The translations under genes and the position numbers were made by a program. This document shows positions 53,442-61,122 of a DNA stretch of 64,000 nt, one piece after another. Position 1 is the stretch's first letter. Every line of letters starts with the position of its first letter. The notes under the pieces are model-generated. The model searched no databases and was not told where the DNA came from. It worked only from the letters and a program-made list of their open reading frames with translations. Source of the DNA: Vescimonas coprocola (GTDB lineage Bacteria > Bacillota > Clostridia > Oscillospirales > Oscillospiraceae); contig NZ_AP023418.1 in assembly GCF_018408575.1 (NCBI RefSeq), positions 1,206,415-1,270,414 of the forward strand, read 5' to 3'.

Positions 53442-54133
53442 TACTTTCTATCTCCTTCCACGATGTAGTTCACGCACATACCATAGGTATGAACGTTCTC
53501 GGGCTCGATCTCGCCCACGGGAACCAGATACTCGGTCTCAGCGATAACGGTGTCAGCGGCGGTAGCCATGACCACGTTGAAGTTCCGCATGGTACCCTTG
53601 TACCAGCAGTTGCCGTACTCGTCGCACTTGTAGGTGCCCAGCAGGGCGAAGTCGGCGTGGATGGGCTTCATCAGCAGATAATCCTTGCCGTCGATGGTCT
53701 GACGGCCCAGGCAGAAGGGGCTGTCCTCCACCAGAGTGTCGACGCCCACGGGGGTCAGGACGCCGCCCAGACCGGCGCCGCCGGCACGGATGCACTCGGC
53801 CAGAGTGCCCTGGGGCAGCAGATTGACCTCCAGAGTACCCTCGGTGTTCTGCTGGCCCACCTCGGGAGTCATGCCCACGTGGGTAGCGATCACACGCTTG
53901 ACCTGATGATTGTGGATCAGCTCGGCAATGCCGAAGAACTCCTCACCCTTGGGGCCCACCGCACGGGCCATATCGTTGGCGATGAGGGTCAGATCCTTGG
54001 TACCGCGAGCCACCAGCTCCTTCACGATCGCCCGGGCCTGACCGCAGGCCAGGAAGCCGCCGCACATAATGGTGGCGCCATCGGGGATCATTGCCGCTGC
54101 CTCTTTGGCAGTGATAACAGGTTTCTTTGCCAT
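53441..54133 (-). CDS. atoD: Acetate/butyrate-acetoacetate CoA-transferase, subunit A
   Basis: 230 residues from the ATG at 54133 (AAGGAGGAAC upstream). Class I CoA-transferase alpha subunit: AAAMIPDGATIMCGGFLACG, then EVNLLPQGTLAECIRAGGAG. It closes the lysine pathway by recycling the acetoacetate made by Kce. It lies 183 bases after kamE, with the hairpin at 54269-54304 between. Confidence 0.93.
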   Translation of the reverse strand: MAKKPVITAKEAAAMIPDGATIMCGGFLACGQARAIVKELVARGTKDLTLIANDMARAVGPKGEEFFGIAELIHNHQVKRVIATHVGMTPEVGQQNTEGTLEVNLLPQGTLAECIRAGGAGLGGVLTPVGVDTLVEDSPFCLGRQTIDGKDYLLMKPIHADFALLGTYKCDEYGNCWYKGTMRNFNVVMATAADTVIAETEYLVPVGEIEPENVHTYGMCVNYIVEGDRK

Positions 54134-54268
54134 TTCAGTTCCTCCTTGTTTATTTTCGTTCTCTAAAATCGTCAAAATTTTATCACACCTTGATATCATA
54201 ACACATGAAGGCGAAAATTGCAAGAGAACGTGCAGGAAAAAATGCAGGAAAACGGCGCTATGCCGCAT

Positions 54269-54304
54269 CAGACGGTCATGGGGACTATGCCCCATGACCG
54301 TCTG
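54269..54304 (-). terminator. Strong hairpin between kamE and atoD
   Basis: CAGACGGTCATGGGG / CCCCATGACCGTCTG around ACTATG. It lacks a run of U on either side, so it is more likely a partial terminator, or an mRNA processing or stability element, than a full stop. Confidence 0.6.
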
Positions 54305-54316
54305 CACAGGTTGGAT

Positions 54317-55105
54317 TTACTTCATGCCCCGCTTGACCATCTCGGTCACAGCGAAGGAAGCCACGTCGTCGGCGTACTTACCGGCACCGAAGCCGGCATC
54401 ATAGCCCAGCTCCTTAGCCAGCTCGTGGGTGATACGAGGACCACCGCAGCAGACGACAAACTTGTCACGCAGGCCCTCGGCCTCCAGAAGCTCAATGAGG
54501 TTGGTGAGGTTCTGGATGTGAACGTCCTTCTGCGTAACGGTCTGGGAGACCAGCAGAACATCGGCGTGCAGCTCCAGAGCCTTCTTAATGAAGTCCTCAT
54601 TGGGGACCTGAGAGCCAAGGTTGTAGGCCTCGATCATCTCGTAACGCTCCAGACCATAGTGGCCGGCGAAGCCCTTACGGTTCATGATGGCGTCGATGCC
54701 CACGGTGTGGGCGTCGGTGCCGGTAGAAGCACCCACCATAACGACCTTGCGGCCGATATGCTCACGGATGTAGTCGTTGGTGTCCTCCATGCTCATGACG
54801 TCGGACTCCACGGTGATCACGTGGATATCCTCGTAGTTGACGGAGTGGACACAGCTGCCGTACACCACGTAGAAGGTGAACTCCTTGTCCAGAGGGGCGT
54901 GGTAGGCCACGTTGGGCTCTTCCAGACCCATCTTCTTGGCGATCTGGCGGGCAGCCTCCTCACCACGCTCATCGTCCTTGATGGGCAGGGTGAAGCTGGT
55001 CTGCACCTTACCGTCGTTCATGGTATCGCCGTAAGGCTTCAGGCGGGTCAGGTCCAGCGTGGTATCGAAGTCGATTTTGTGGGTATTATACAGTCCGCTG
55101 CTCAT
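54317..55105 (-). CDS. kamE: Lysine 5,6-aminomutase beta subunit
   Basis: 262 residues. It carries the B12-binding motif DAHTVGID with the axial His133, and Lys144 in NRKGFAG for the PLP Schiff base. Both positions equal those known for the Clostridium sticklandii enzyme. GDPxx-type late motif: VVCCGGPRITHE. With KamD it converts L-beta-lysine to 3,5-diaminohexanoate. It overlaps kamD by 4 bases. Confidence 0.97.
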   Translation of the reverse strand: MSSGLYNTHKIDFDTTLDLTRLKPYGDTMNDGKVQTSFTLPIKDDERGEEAARQIAKKMGLEEPNVAYHAPLDKEFTFYVVYGSCVHSVNYEDIHVITVESDVMSMEDTNDYIREHIGRKVVMVGASTGTDAHTVGIDAIMNRKGFAGHYGLERYEMIEAYNLGSQVPNEDFIKKALELHADVLLVSQTVTQKDVHIQNLTNLIELLEAEGLRDKFVVCCGGPRITHELAKELGYDAGFGAGKYADDVASFAVTEMVKRGMK

Positions 55106-56664
55106 TCTGCCGCCACCTTACCTTTCATGACCTCAACGAAGGGGTTGAAGTATTTGTCGTCCTTGACCACAACACCGGCCAGGCCCTTGCCGCCGTCCTT
55201 GGGACGCTTAACATCGGCGAAGATACCCTTCTCGATGGTGGTGAACAGGCCCAGCTTCTCGATCTCCTTCAGCAGATCGGTGGCCTTGGTCAGCACCTCG
55301 TTGGCACGGTTGCGGATGATACCGTTCTCTTTATAGGTCAGCTCGCTGCCCAGATCCTTCATGGTACGGAAGATATACTGAGCATTCTCGATCGACAGAG
55401 CACGGTCGGACATGAACGGAGTGTGGATAGCCTCGGTCATCATGCCCAGCAGGCACAGCTTCTGGCCGGTCAGGATGGTGACCATGTTGAACAGGGCATC
55501 CTGGATGTGGCCACGGAAGATGTTGCCGGTCATGAACTTCGTGGGAGGCATATACTTCAGCGGCGCATTGGGGAAGATCTCACGGGCCATCTGAGCCTGA
55601 GCCAGCTCGTACAGGAAGGTATCCTCCACGGCGGGATCCATCTCAAATGCGTGGCCCAGACCCATCTGCTCCTCACGCATACCGGCGGTCTTGGCGAAGG
55701 CTTCGTTCAGGAACTGGGAAGCCAGCACCGTGTGAGCGCTGGTGATAGCGTCGTCGGTGGTCAGATAGTTGTCCTCACCGGTGTTGATGATAACGCCGGC
55801 ATAGCCGTTGATAACACGGGAGAAGAACTGGTCCACGATGGTGCGCTGCATATTGATATCACGGAACAGAATGCCGTACAGAGCATCGTTCAGCATGACA
55901 TCCAGACGCTCCAGAGCGCCCATGGCAGCGATCTCAGGCATACACAGACCGGAGCAGTAGTTGCACAGCCGGATATAGCGGTGCTGCTCCTCGCCCACTT
56001 CGTCCAGAGCCGCACGCATCAGGCGGAAGTTCTCCTGGGTGGCGTAAGTGCCGCCGAAGCCCTCGGTGGTAGCGCCGTAAGGCACATAGTCCAGCAGGGA
56101 CTGACCGGTGGTACGGATCACGGCGATGATATCTGCGCCCTGCTTGGCGCCGGCCTTGGCCTGGATGATATCCTCGTAGATGTTACCGGTAGCCACGATG
56201 ATGTACAGGTAGGGACCTTCTCTGTCGCCCCACTCCTTCAGGTAAGCGTTGCGCTTGGCAACGTTTTTGTTGATGCGCTCCACCGTTGCACGAACCACGG
56301 GGTCAATCACGGCACGGATCTCCTCGTCAGAGTGAGCGGGAACCTTGGACAGATCCAGCTCACCACTGTCGACGGCCTCAGCCACAGCCTGAGGATCCTT
56401 GCCGGTCTCTACCATGGCATTGCCGATAGCCCAAGCAGCGCCTGCAGGGAGCAGGGAAACTGCCAGCAGATGATCCACCACCACGTTGGGCATGGGGACG
56501 TCCATATCGTTGACGCCATCGACACCCAGCAGACGGCAGACGGCACGCTCAACGGTGACCGTAGTGTGCTGGTCGATAAAGACCTGAACGTCGTCGGCCA
56601 CCTTGGCGGCAGACTGACGGGCCTGATTGACCAGCTCCATATTCAAGCCGAGTTTGCTTTCCAT
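55102..56664 (-). CDS. kamD: Lysine 5,6-aminomutase alpha subunit
   Basis: 520 residues, usual length. The family motif RLCNYCSGLCMPEIAAMGAL lies near residue 235, and ATGNIYEDIIQAKAGAKQGAD near 160 in the TIM barrel. It binds adenosylcobalamin and PLP together with KamE. 11 bases after kamA; overlaps kamE. Confidence 0.97.
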   Translation of the reverse strand: MESKLGLNMELVNQARQSAAKVADDVQVFIDQHTTVTVERAVCRLLGVDGVNDMDVPMPNVVVDHLLAVSLLPAGAAWAIGNAMVETGKDPQAVAEAVDSGELDLSKVPAHSDEEIRAVIDPVVRATVERINKNVAKRNAYLKEWGDREGPYLYIIVATGNIYEDIIQAKAGAKQGADIIAVIRTTGQSLLDYVPYGATTEGFGGTYATQENFRLMRAALDEVGEEQHRYIRLCNYCSGLCMPEIAAMGALERLDVMLNDALYGILFRDINMQRTIVDQFFSRVINGYAGVIINTGEDNYLTTDDAITSAHTVLASQFLNEAFAKTAGMREEQMGLGHAFEMDPAVEDTFLYELAQAQMAREIFPNAPLKYMPPTKFMTGNIFRGHIQDALFNMVTILTGQKLCLLGMMTEAIHTPFMSDRALSIENAQYIFRTMKDLGSELTYKENGIIRNRANEVLTKATDLLKEIEKLGLFTTIEKGIFADVKRPKDGGKGLAGVVVKDDKYFNPFVEVMKGKVAAE

Positions 56665-56675
56665 ATTTTTACCTC

Positions 56676-57926
56676 TTATTTCTTGACGTGACGCTCGTTA
56701 CGCAGCAGCTTGGTGGGCTCCAGATAACGCTGCTTGGTGCCCTCGGCGACCCATGCCACACCGGTCTTCTCAGCCTTCTTCTTGCCCATGCAGACATCGC
56801 AGTGGCAATCCTGAACATAGTGCTCAGGCTGGGTGTAGGAGGTGATAACGCCCTCGAAGTTACGCAGGATAACCTTGCGGGGAGTCTCGGAGATCAGGTA
56901 GTTGGGCATGACAGGAGTCTTGCCGCCGCCGCCGGGAGCATCCACCACGAAGGTGGGCACGCAATAGCCGGAGGTATGACCACGCAGAGCTTCCATGATC
57001 TCGATGCCCTTGGACACGGGAGTACGGAAGTGGCTCAGACCCAGGGAAGGATCGCAGGCGTAGATGTAGTAAGGACGTACACGCATCTTGACCAGGCCGT
57101 GAACCAGCTCCATCATGACGTGGGAGCAGTCGTTGACACCGGCCAGCAGCACGGACTGGTTGCCCAGAGGAATACCGGCATCAGCCAGCATGGCGCAGGC
57201 CTTGGCGGCTTCGGGAGTGAACTCCTTGGGCGTGTTGAAGTGAGTGTTCAGCCACACAGGATGATACTTCTTCAGCATGGCACACAGCTCAGGAGTGATA
57301 CGCTGGGGGCACACCACGGGGGTGCGGGAGCCCAGACGGACGATCTCCACGTGAGGAATGGCACGCACACGCTTGATGATGTACTCCAGCGTCTCGTCGG
57401 AGACCATCAGGGAGTCACCGCCGGACAGCAGCACGTCACGGACCTCAGGATGAGCGGCCACGTAGTCGATGCACTTGTCGATCTGAGCCATCGGCACCTC
57501 GCAGTCATTCTGGCCGGCGAAACGACGACGGGTGCAGTGACGGCAGTACATGGAGCACTGGTCGGTGATCAGCAGCAGCACACGGTCGGGATAGCGGTGG
57601 GTCAGGCCGGGGGTGGGGGAGTCGGTATCCTCGTGCAGGGGATCGGCATCCTCGTAATCGGCATACTCCAGCTCCTCAGCACGGGGGATAGCCATCTTAC
57701 GGATGGGATCGAACGGGTCGTTCAGATCGATCAGGGACAGGTAATAAGGAGTAACTGCCATACGCAGCTTGCCCAGCGTCTTGGCAACACCGGCCTCCTC
57801 ATCGGGGGTCAGGTTCATGTACTTCTTCAGATCCTCAATCGTCTCAGCACGATTGGCGACCTGCCAATGCCAGTCATTCCACAGATTTTCGGGAACGTCA
57901 GCGAACAGACCATTGCGAGTCTTCAT
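56676..57926 (-). CDS. kamA: Lysine 2,3-aminomutase
   Basis: 416 residues from the ATG at 57926 (GAAGGAG upstream; a TTG at 57944 has no site). The length equals the Clostridium subterminale enzyme. The radical-SAM cluster motif is C124-x3-C128-x2-C131 in TDQCSMYCRHCTRRRFAG. The PLP region is VDAPGGGGKTPVMPNY. It converts L-lysine to L-beta-lysine, the first committed step. A zinc-site tail follows (CHCDVC). Confidence 0.98.
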   Translation of the reverse strand: MKTRNGLFADVPENLWNDWHWQVANRAETIEDLKKYMNLTPDEEAGVAKTLGKLRMAVTPYYLSLIDLNDPFDPIRKMAIPRAEELEYADYEDADPLHEDTDSPTPGLTHRYPDRVLLLITDQCSMYCRHCTRRRFAGQNDCEVPMAQIDKCIDYVAAHPEVRDVLLSGGDSLMVSDETLEYIIKRVRAIPHVEIVRLGSRTPVVCPQRITPELCAMLKKYHPVWLNTHFNTPKEFTPEAAKACAMLADAGIPLGNQSVLLAGVNDCSHVMMELVHGLVKMRVRPYYIYACDPSLGLSHFRTPVSKGIEIMEALRGHTSGYCVPTFVVDAPGGGGKTPVMPNYLISETPRKVILRNFEGVITSYTQPEHYVQDCHCDVCMGKKKAEKTGVAWVAEGTKQRYLEPTKLLRNERHVKK

Positions 57927-58220
57927 ATTCGTTTTCTCCTTCAAATATTAAAAATATCGGTTAGCTTTTCCCGTCGCACTGGGCGCACGGGCAACTGTTC
58001 CGGCCAGCAGCGTCCTTCCCGCTCCTCAACGGGCCAGACCTCTGCACACCGTTATTTAACCTGCGTGGTGCTCCACGCATTTTCCATTTCTCCTCAACTC
58101 TGCGTACCGCCTCCTCAAGCCGCACGCAGCGTTCGGATCTCCCGAAGGCAGGGGGCTCCGAATAAGATGCTTACCTACAGGAGCCCGAAGGCCCCTGTAG
58201 GTAAAGCATATCATCGCAGT
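57927..58220. other. 294-base gap between kdd and kamA
   Basis: No gene seen. It holds a hairpin TTACCTACAGG / CCTGTAGGTAA (58171-58181 with 58194-58204, extended by GCC/GGC) directly behind kdd, and a second GCGTGG/CCACGC stem near 58063-58080. No U run follows the first. An 11-codon frame MENAWSTTQVK exists near 58055-58090 but its ribosome site is too close. There may be a promoter or processing site for kamADE. Confidence 0.5.
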
Positions 58221-59273
58221 TTAGCAGTACTTCTCGTCGAACAGCTTGCGCAGCTTGGGATTCTCACGCAGAACATCCAGAGTGATGTTGGCGTGGTTCT
58301 TGGTGTAGCCGTTGCCGATGATCATGGTGACATCCTTGCCGATACCCTCAGCGCCCAGAGCAGCCTTGGTGAAGGAGGTAGCCATGGAGAAGAAGTACAC
58401 CACGCCGTCATCACGGACAGGCAGGATGGCGGACATCTCGCAGGACTCGATGTTCACGCAGCAGATGGACAGGTCATACTCCTTGCCGTCGTTGGCAGCC
58501 AGAGCAGCCTCCATGACCTCAACGGGCTTGGTGCAGTCGGCGACGATCACGTCGGTGTACACGCCCAGCTCCAGCAGACCGGGAACCTGCTTGGGGTTAC
58601 GGACAACGCCCACGACCTTGCCCTTGGGGCCGACCTTCTTCATGGCCTCCCAGCCGCACAGCACGCCGGACTTGCCGTTGGCGCCCAGGATCAGGACGCT
58701 GTCACCCTCGTGGGGCAGCTTGCGGGCCTGAGCAGGAGCGCCGGCCACGTCCAGAGCAGCCAGAGCCAGAGGCTCGGACATATCCTCGGGCATCTTGGCA
58801 TACAGAGCGGACTCGAACAGGATAGCCTTGCCCTCGATGTCCACACGGTCGATATCCTTGTGGATGGCCAGGATCTTGTCGATGCGCAGCGGGGTCATGG
58901 ACAGGGACACCAGGGAGACGATCTTGTCGCCTTCCTTCAGGTCGAAGCCGGGCTTCTTCTTCAGATCCTCACCGATGTGGGAGACAACGCCCTTGAACAT
59001 ACCGCCGGAACCGGTCACGGGATTCTGCTGCTTACCACGCTCAGCAACGATGCCCAGGATCATCTCGCCGATCTTCTTCTCGTCGCCGCCGCAAGCCTCA
59101 GCGATCTGAGTGAAGGAAGCGGAGTCGATGTTCAGGGAGGTCACGTCGCAGACGATCTCGTTGGAGTAGACCTTGGACATATCGTTATCGACCTTCCAAG
59201 CAGCCTGGGTCAGAACGCCCTTGGGCTCGATAACACGATGAGTACCGTACTTGTTGCCTTTCAGCTCTGCCAT
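58221..59273 (-). CDS. kdd: L-erythro-3,5-diaminohexanoate dehydrogenase
   Basis: 350 residues, usual length. An NAD-binding Rossmann motif VLILGANGKSGVL lies near residue 195. The preceding domain is GroES-like (KPGFDLKEGDKIVSLVSLS). It oxidatively deaminates 3,5-diaminohexanoate to 3-keto-5-aminohexanoate. The start has TAGGAGGAAA. 44 bases after kce. Confidence 0.96.
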   Translation of the reverse strand: MAELKGNKYGTHRVIEPKGVLTQAAWKVDNDMSKVYSNEIVCDVTSLNIDSASFTQIAEACGGDEKKIGEMILGIVAERGKQQNPVTGSGGMFKGVVSHIGEDLKKKPGFDLKEGDKIVSLVSLSMTPLRIDKILAIHKDIDRVDIEGKAILFESALYAKMPEDMSEPLALAALDVAGAPAQARKLPHEGDSVLILGANGKSGVLCGWEAMKKVGPKGKVVGVVRNPKQVPGLLELGVYTDVIVADCTKPVEVMEAALAANDGKEYDLSICCVNIESCEMSAILPVRDDGVVYFFSMATSFTKAALGAEGIGKDVTMIIGNGYTKNHANITLDVLRENPKLRKLFDEKYC

Positions 59274-59317
59274 AATATTTTTCCTCCTAAATAAATGTAT
59301 GAATGAAAGAGTGTTTT

Positions 59318-60145
59318 TTACTTCAGGGGCTTGAGGCTCAGGATCTCACGAGCCTCAGCGGGAGTGGCGATCTCACGGCCCAGCTCCTTGGCGATGCGGA
59401 CGACCTTCGCCACCAGTTCACCATTGGAAGCAGCCTTCTGGCCCTTGCCCAGATAGATGTTATCCTCGAAGCCCACACGGACGTTGCCGCCCATGGCGAT
59501 GGCCGCTGCGGCCATGGTCCAGGCGGAACGGCCCACGCCGGACACGGTCCAGGTGGAGCCAGCGGGGATCTTGCTGGCGAAGAAGGCCAGATTCTCCACG
59601 GTTGCGGGAGTGCAGCCGTGGACGCCCAGCACGAAGTTGAACTGCATGGGATGGGCAGGCACCTCACCCTTCTTGGCCATGCCAAGGATGGTGTCAATGT
59701 GGCCCAGCTCGAAGCACTCGTACTCGGGCTTGATGTTGTTCTCCAGCATACGCTTGCCGAAGGCACGCATGGTGGGCATGGTGTTGTCGAAAATCTCGTC
59801 GCCGAAGTTGCAGGTGCCGCAGTCCAGAGTGGCCATCTCGGGGAACAGCTCAGTGGGCTGCAGACGCTCCTCCGGGGTCATACCGGCAGCGCCGCCGGTG
59901 GAGGGGATCATGATGACATCGGGCAGCTCCTTGCGGATGGCGTCCATCACCACACGGAAGCGCTCACGGCCCTGAGTGGGCGTGCCATCGTCCTCACGGA
60001 CATGGATGTGCAGGATGGCTGCACCGGCCTCGTAGGCGGACTTGGCCTCACGGACCATCTCCTCCACGGTGTAGGGCACAGCGGGGTTCTGCTCCTTGGT
60101 GACCTCAGCGCCGCAGATAGCAGCAGTAATAATCAGCTTCTCCAT
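59318..60145 (-). CDS. kce: 3-keto-5-aminohexanoate cleavage enzyme
   Basis: 275 residues, typical for the BKACE family. The zinc ligands are in AAILHIHVRED (HIH) near residue 46 and a late LGVHG and Glu (GFEDNIYL). It reacts with acetyl-CoA to give 3-aminobutyryl-CoA and acetoacetate. Lies 12 bases after kal and 44 before kdd. Confidence 0.96.
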   Translation of the reverse strand: MEKLIITAAICGAEVTKEQNPAVPYTVEEMVREAKSAYEAGAAILHIHVREDDGTPTQGRERFRVVMDAIRKELPDVIMIPSTGGAAGMTPEERLQPTELFPEMATLDCGTCNFGDEIFDNTMPTMRAFGKRMLENNIKPEYECFELGHIDTILGMAKKGEVPAHPMQFNFVLGVHGCTPATVENLAFFASKIPAGSTWTVSGVGRSAWTMAAAAIAMGGNVRVGFEDNIYLGKGQKAASNGELVAKVVRIAKELGREIATPAEAREILSLKPLK

Positions 60146-60157
60146 CTTGCCGCTCCC

Positions 60158-60559
60158 TTACTTCTCGATCTTCTTGCGCTGGCAGTCCTTGGGGGTCACG
60201 CAGGTGCCGTGAGCCACGCAGACAACGATGGGCTCGTCCAGCTCGTCAGCAGCGGAAGCGCTGATATCGGTGCGGGCAACGACGACCTTGCGGGCCTCGA
60301 AGCGCATGGTGCGGGAGGTGTTGCCGATCTTCTCGATCTCGCCATAGGCCTCAATGTAGTCGCCGGCGTACACGGGAGCCTTGAACTCCACCATGTCGTA
60401 AGCGCAGAACAGGCCCTCATCGCCGTCGCACTTGATGAGCAGCTCGGTGGCCACGTCACCGAACAGATGCACCATGTGTGCGCCGTCCACCAGATTTCCG
60501 CCGTAGTGAGCATCCTTTGCGCTCATACGCAGCCGCAGGGTAGAAGTGATCTTTTCCAT
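60158..60559 (-). CDS. kal: 3-aminobutyryl-CoA ammonia-lyase
   Basis: 133 residues from the ATG at 60559 (GGAGGAAAAACTT upstream), a hotdog-fold enzyme. Conserved family stretches are [20 protein letters not shown] and the Asp/Glu pair in [19 protein letters not shown]. It releases ammonia from 3-aminobutyryl-CoA to give crotonyl-CoA, which Bcd-Etf then reduces. First gene behind the lysine riboswitch. Confidence 0.94.
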   Translation of the reverse strand: MEKITSTLRLRMSAKDAHYGGNLVDGAHMVHLFGDVATELLIKCDGDEGLFCAYDMVEFKAPVYAGDYIEAYGEIEKIGNTSRTMRFEARKVVVARTDISASAADELDEPIVVCVAHGTCVTPKDCQRKKIEK

Positions 60560-60635
60560 AAGTTTTTCCTCCTTCATAAATTTGGGTCGTTTTCATGAAG
60601 TTCCGCCGCTGTGGCCATACCGCTCTTTCGGGCAT

Positions 60636-60674
60636 AAAAAGAGCGCTATCGGTCAAGGCTGACCAATAGCGCTC
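60636..60674 (-). terminator. Riboswitch-linked terminator
   Basis: On the minus strand a 15-bp stem GAGCGCTATTGGTCA / TGACCGATAGCGCTC (60660-60674 with 60641-60655), loop of four and U run (60636-60640). Its 5' arm contains the 3' strand of riboswitch helix P1 (60662-60669). The two cannot form together. Confidence 0.93.
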
Positions 60675-60832
60675 CACGTCTTTCGACATGACAGTGCCGG
60701 CGCTTACACCCCGACCCCAAGGCCATGACATCAGACCCGTCATGCCCTTTCGGCGAAGGACCCCTTCCTGCCCCGCTCTGCGAGTGTCTGTCCTCACGAA
60801 GCAGTACCCTGTCCCCCGCACCTCTATTGATT
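60662..60832 (-). promoter_or_regulatory. Lysine riboswitch (L-box), probable ON switch
   Basis: On the minus strand the conserved blocks of the lysine aptamer are in order: AGAGGTGCG (60818-60826), CGCCGAAAG (60747-60755), ACTGTCATG (60687-60695) and GTGGAGCGCTAT. P1 pairs CAATAG (60824-60829) with CTATTG (60664-60669), extended by two more pairs. The aptamer is about 170 nt, the normal size. The terminator at 60636-60674 uses the P1 3' strand. Lysine binding should therefore block termination. The downstream genes degrade lysine. Confidence 0.94.
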
Positions 60833-60856
60833 GCGGTATGAACTTCTACGGTCCTC

Positions 60857-60886
60857 ATTATATCGTCTCCGCCGGGGCTTTGTCAA
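60857..60886 (-). promoter_or_regulatory. Promoter of the lysine fermentation operon
   Basis: Minus-strand TTGACA (60881-60886), spacer 18 bp, TATAAT (60857-60862). Transcription should start near 60850, about 20 nt ahead of the aptamer. Confidence 0.85.
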
Positions 60887-61005
60887 GGTGGCATTGTGAC
60901 AAAAAAGACAGAGATTTTTTGTGCATGAGATAAAATTTCTGCATCGTTTTCTATGGGTTATGCACAAAGCGATATCCCACGAATACAGCGAAAGCGGGAG
61001 GGTAT

Positions 61006-61016
61006 CCCCCCCCCCC
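61006..61016. repeat. Run of 11 C (G on the minus strand)
   Basis: A homopolymer of 11 cytosines in the gap between kamC and the lysine operon promoter. With GCGGGAGGG on its left it can form a G/C stem, perhaps a weak terminator for kamC. Confidence 0.7.
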
Positions 61017-61122
61017 GCCTTTATTGGGCATTCTTTCCATTTCTCCGCCCTCCGGCGGCGCATACCGCCCCACAGACGCCGCACGCAGCAGCGGCCAACC
61101 ACCGCAGAGAGCCTCCGGCATC

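Noticed and set aside
58050-58095. Leader peptide MENAWSTTQVK ahead of kamA
   Set aside because: The GGAG is only two bases from the ATG, and there is no linked attenuator structure.
56688-59294. An 868-codon plus-strand frame opposite kamA and kdd
   Set aside because: Low-complexity antisense translation of two well-identified genes.
61006-61016. Phase-variable homopolymer
   Set aside because: The 11-C run is not inside a reading frame or a promoter spacer; the lysine promoter lies 120 bp away.
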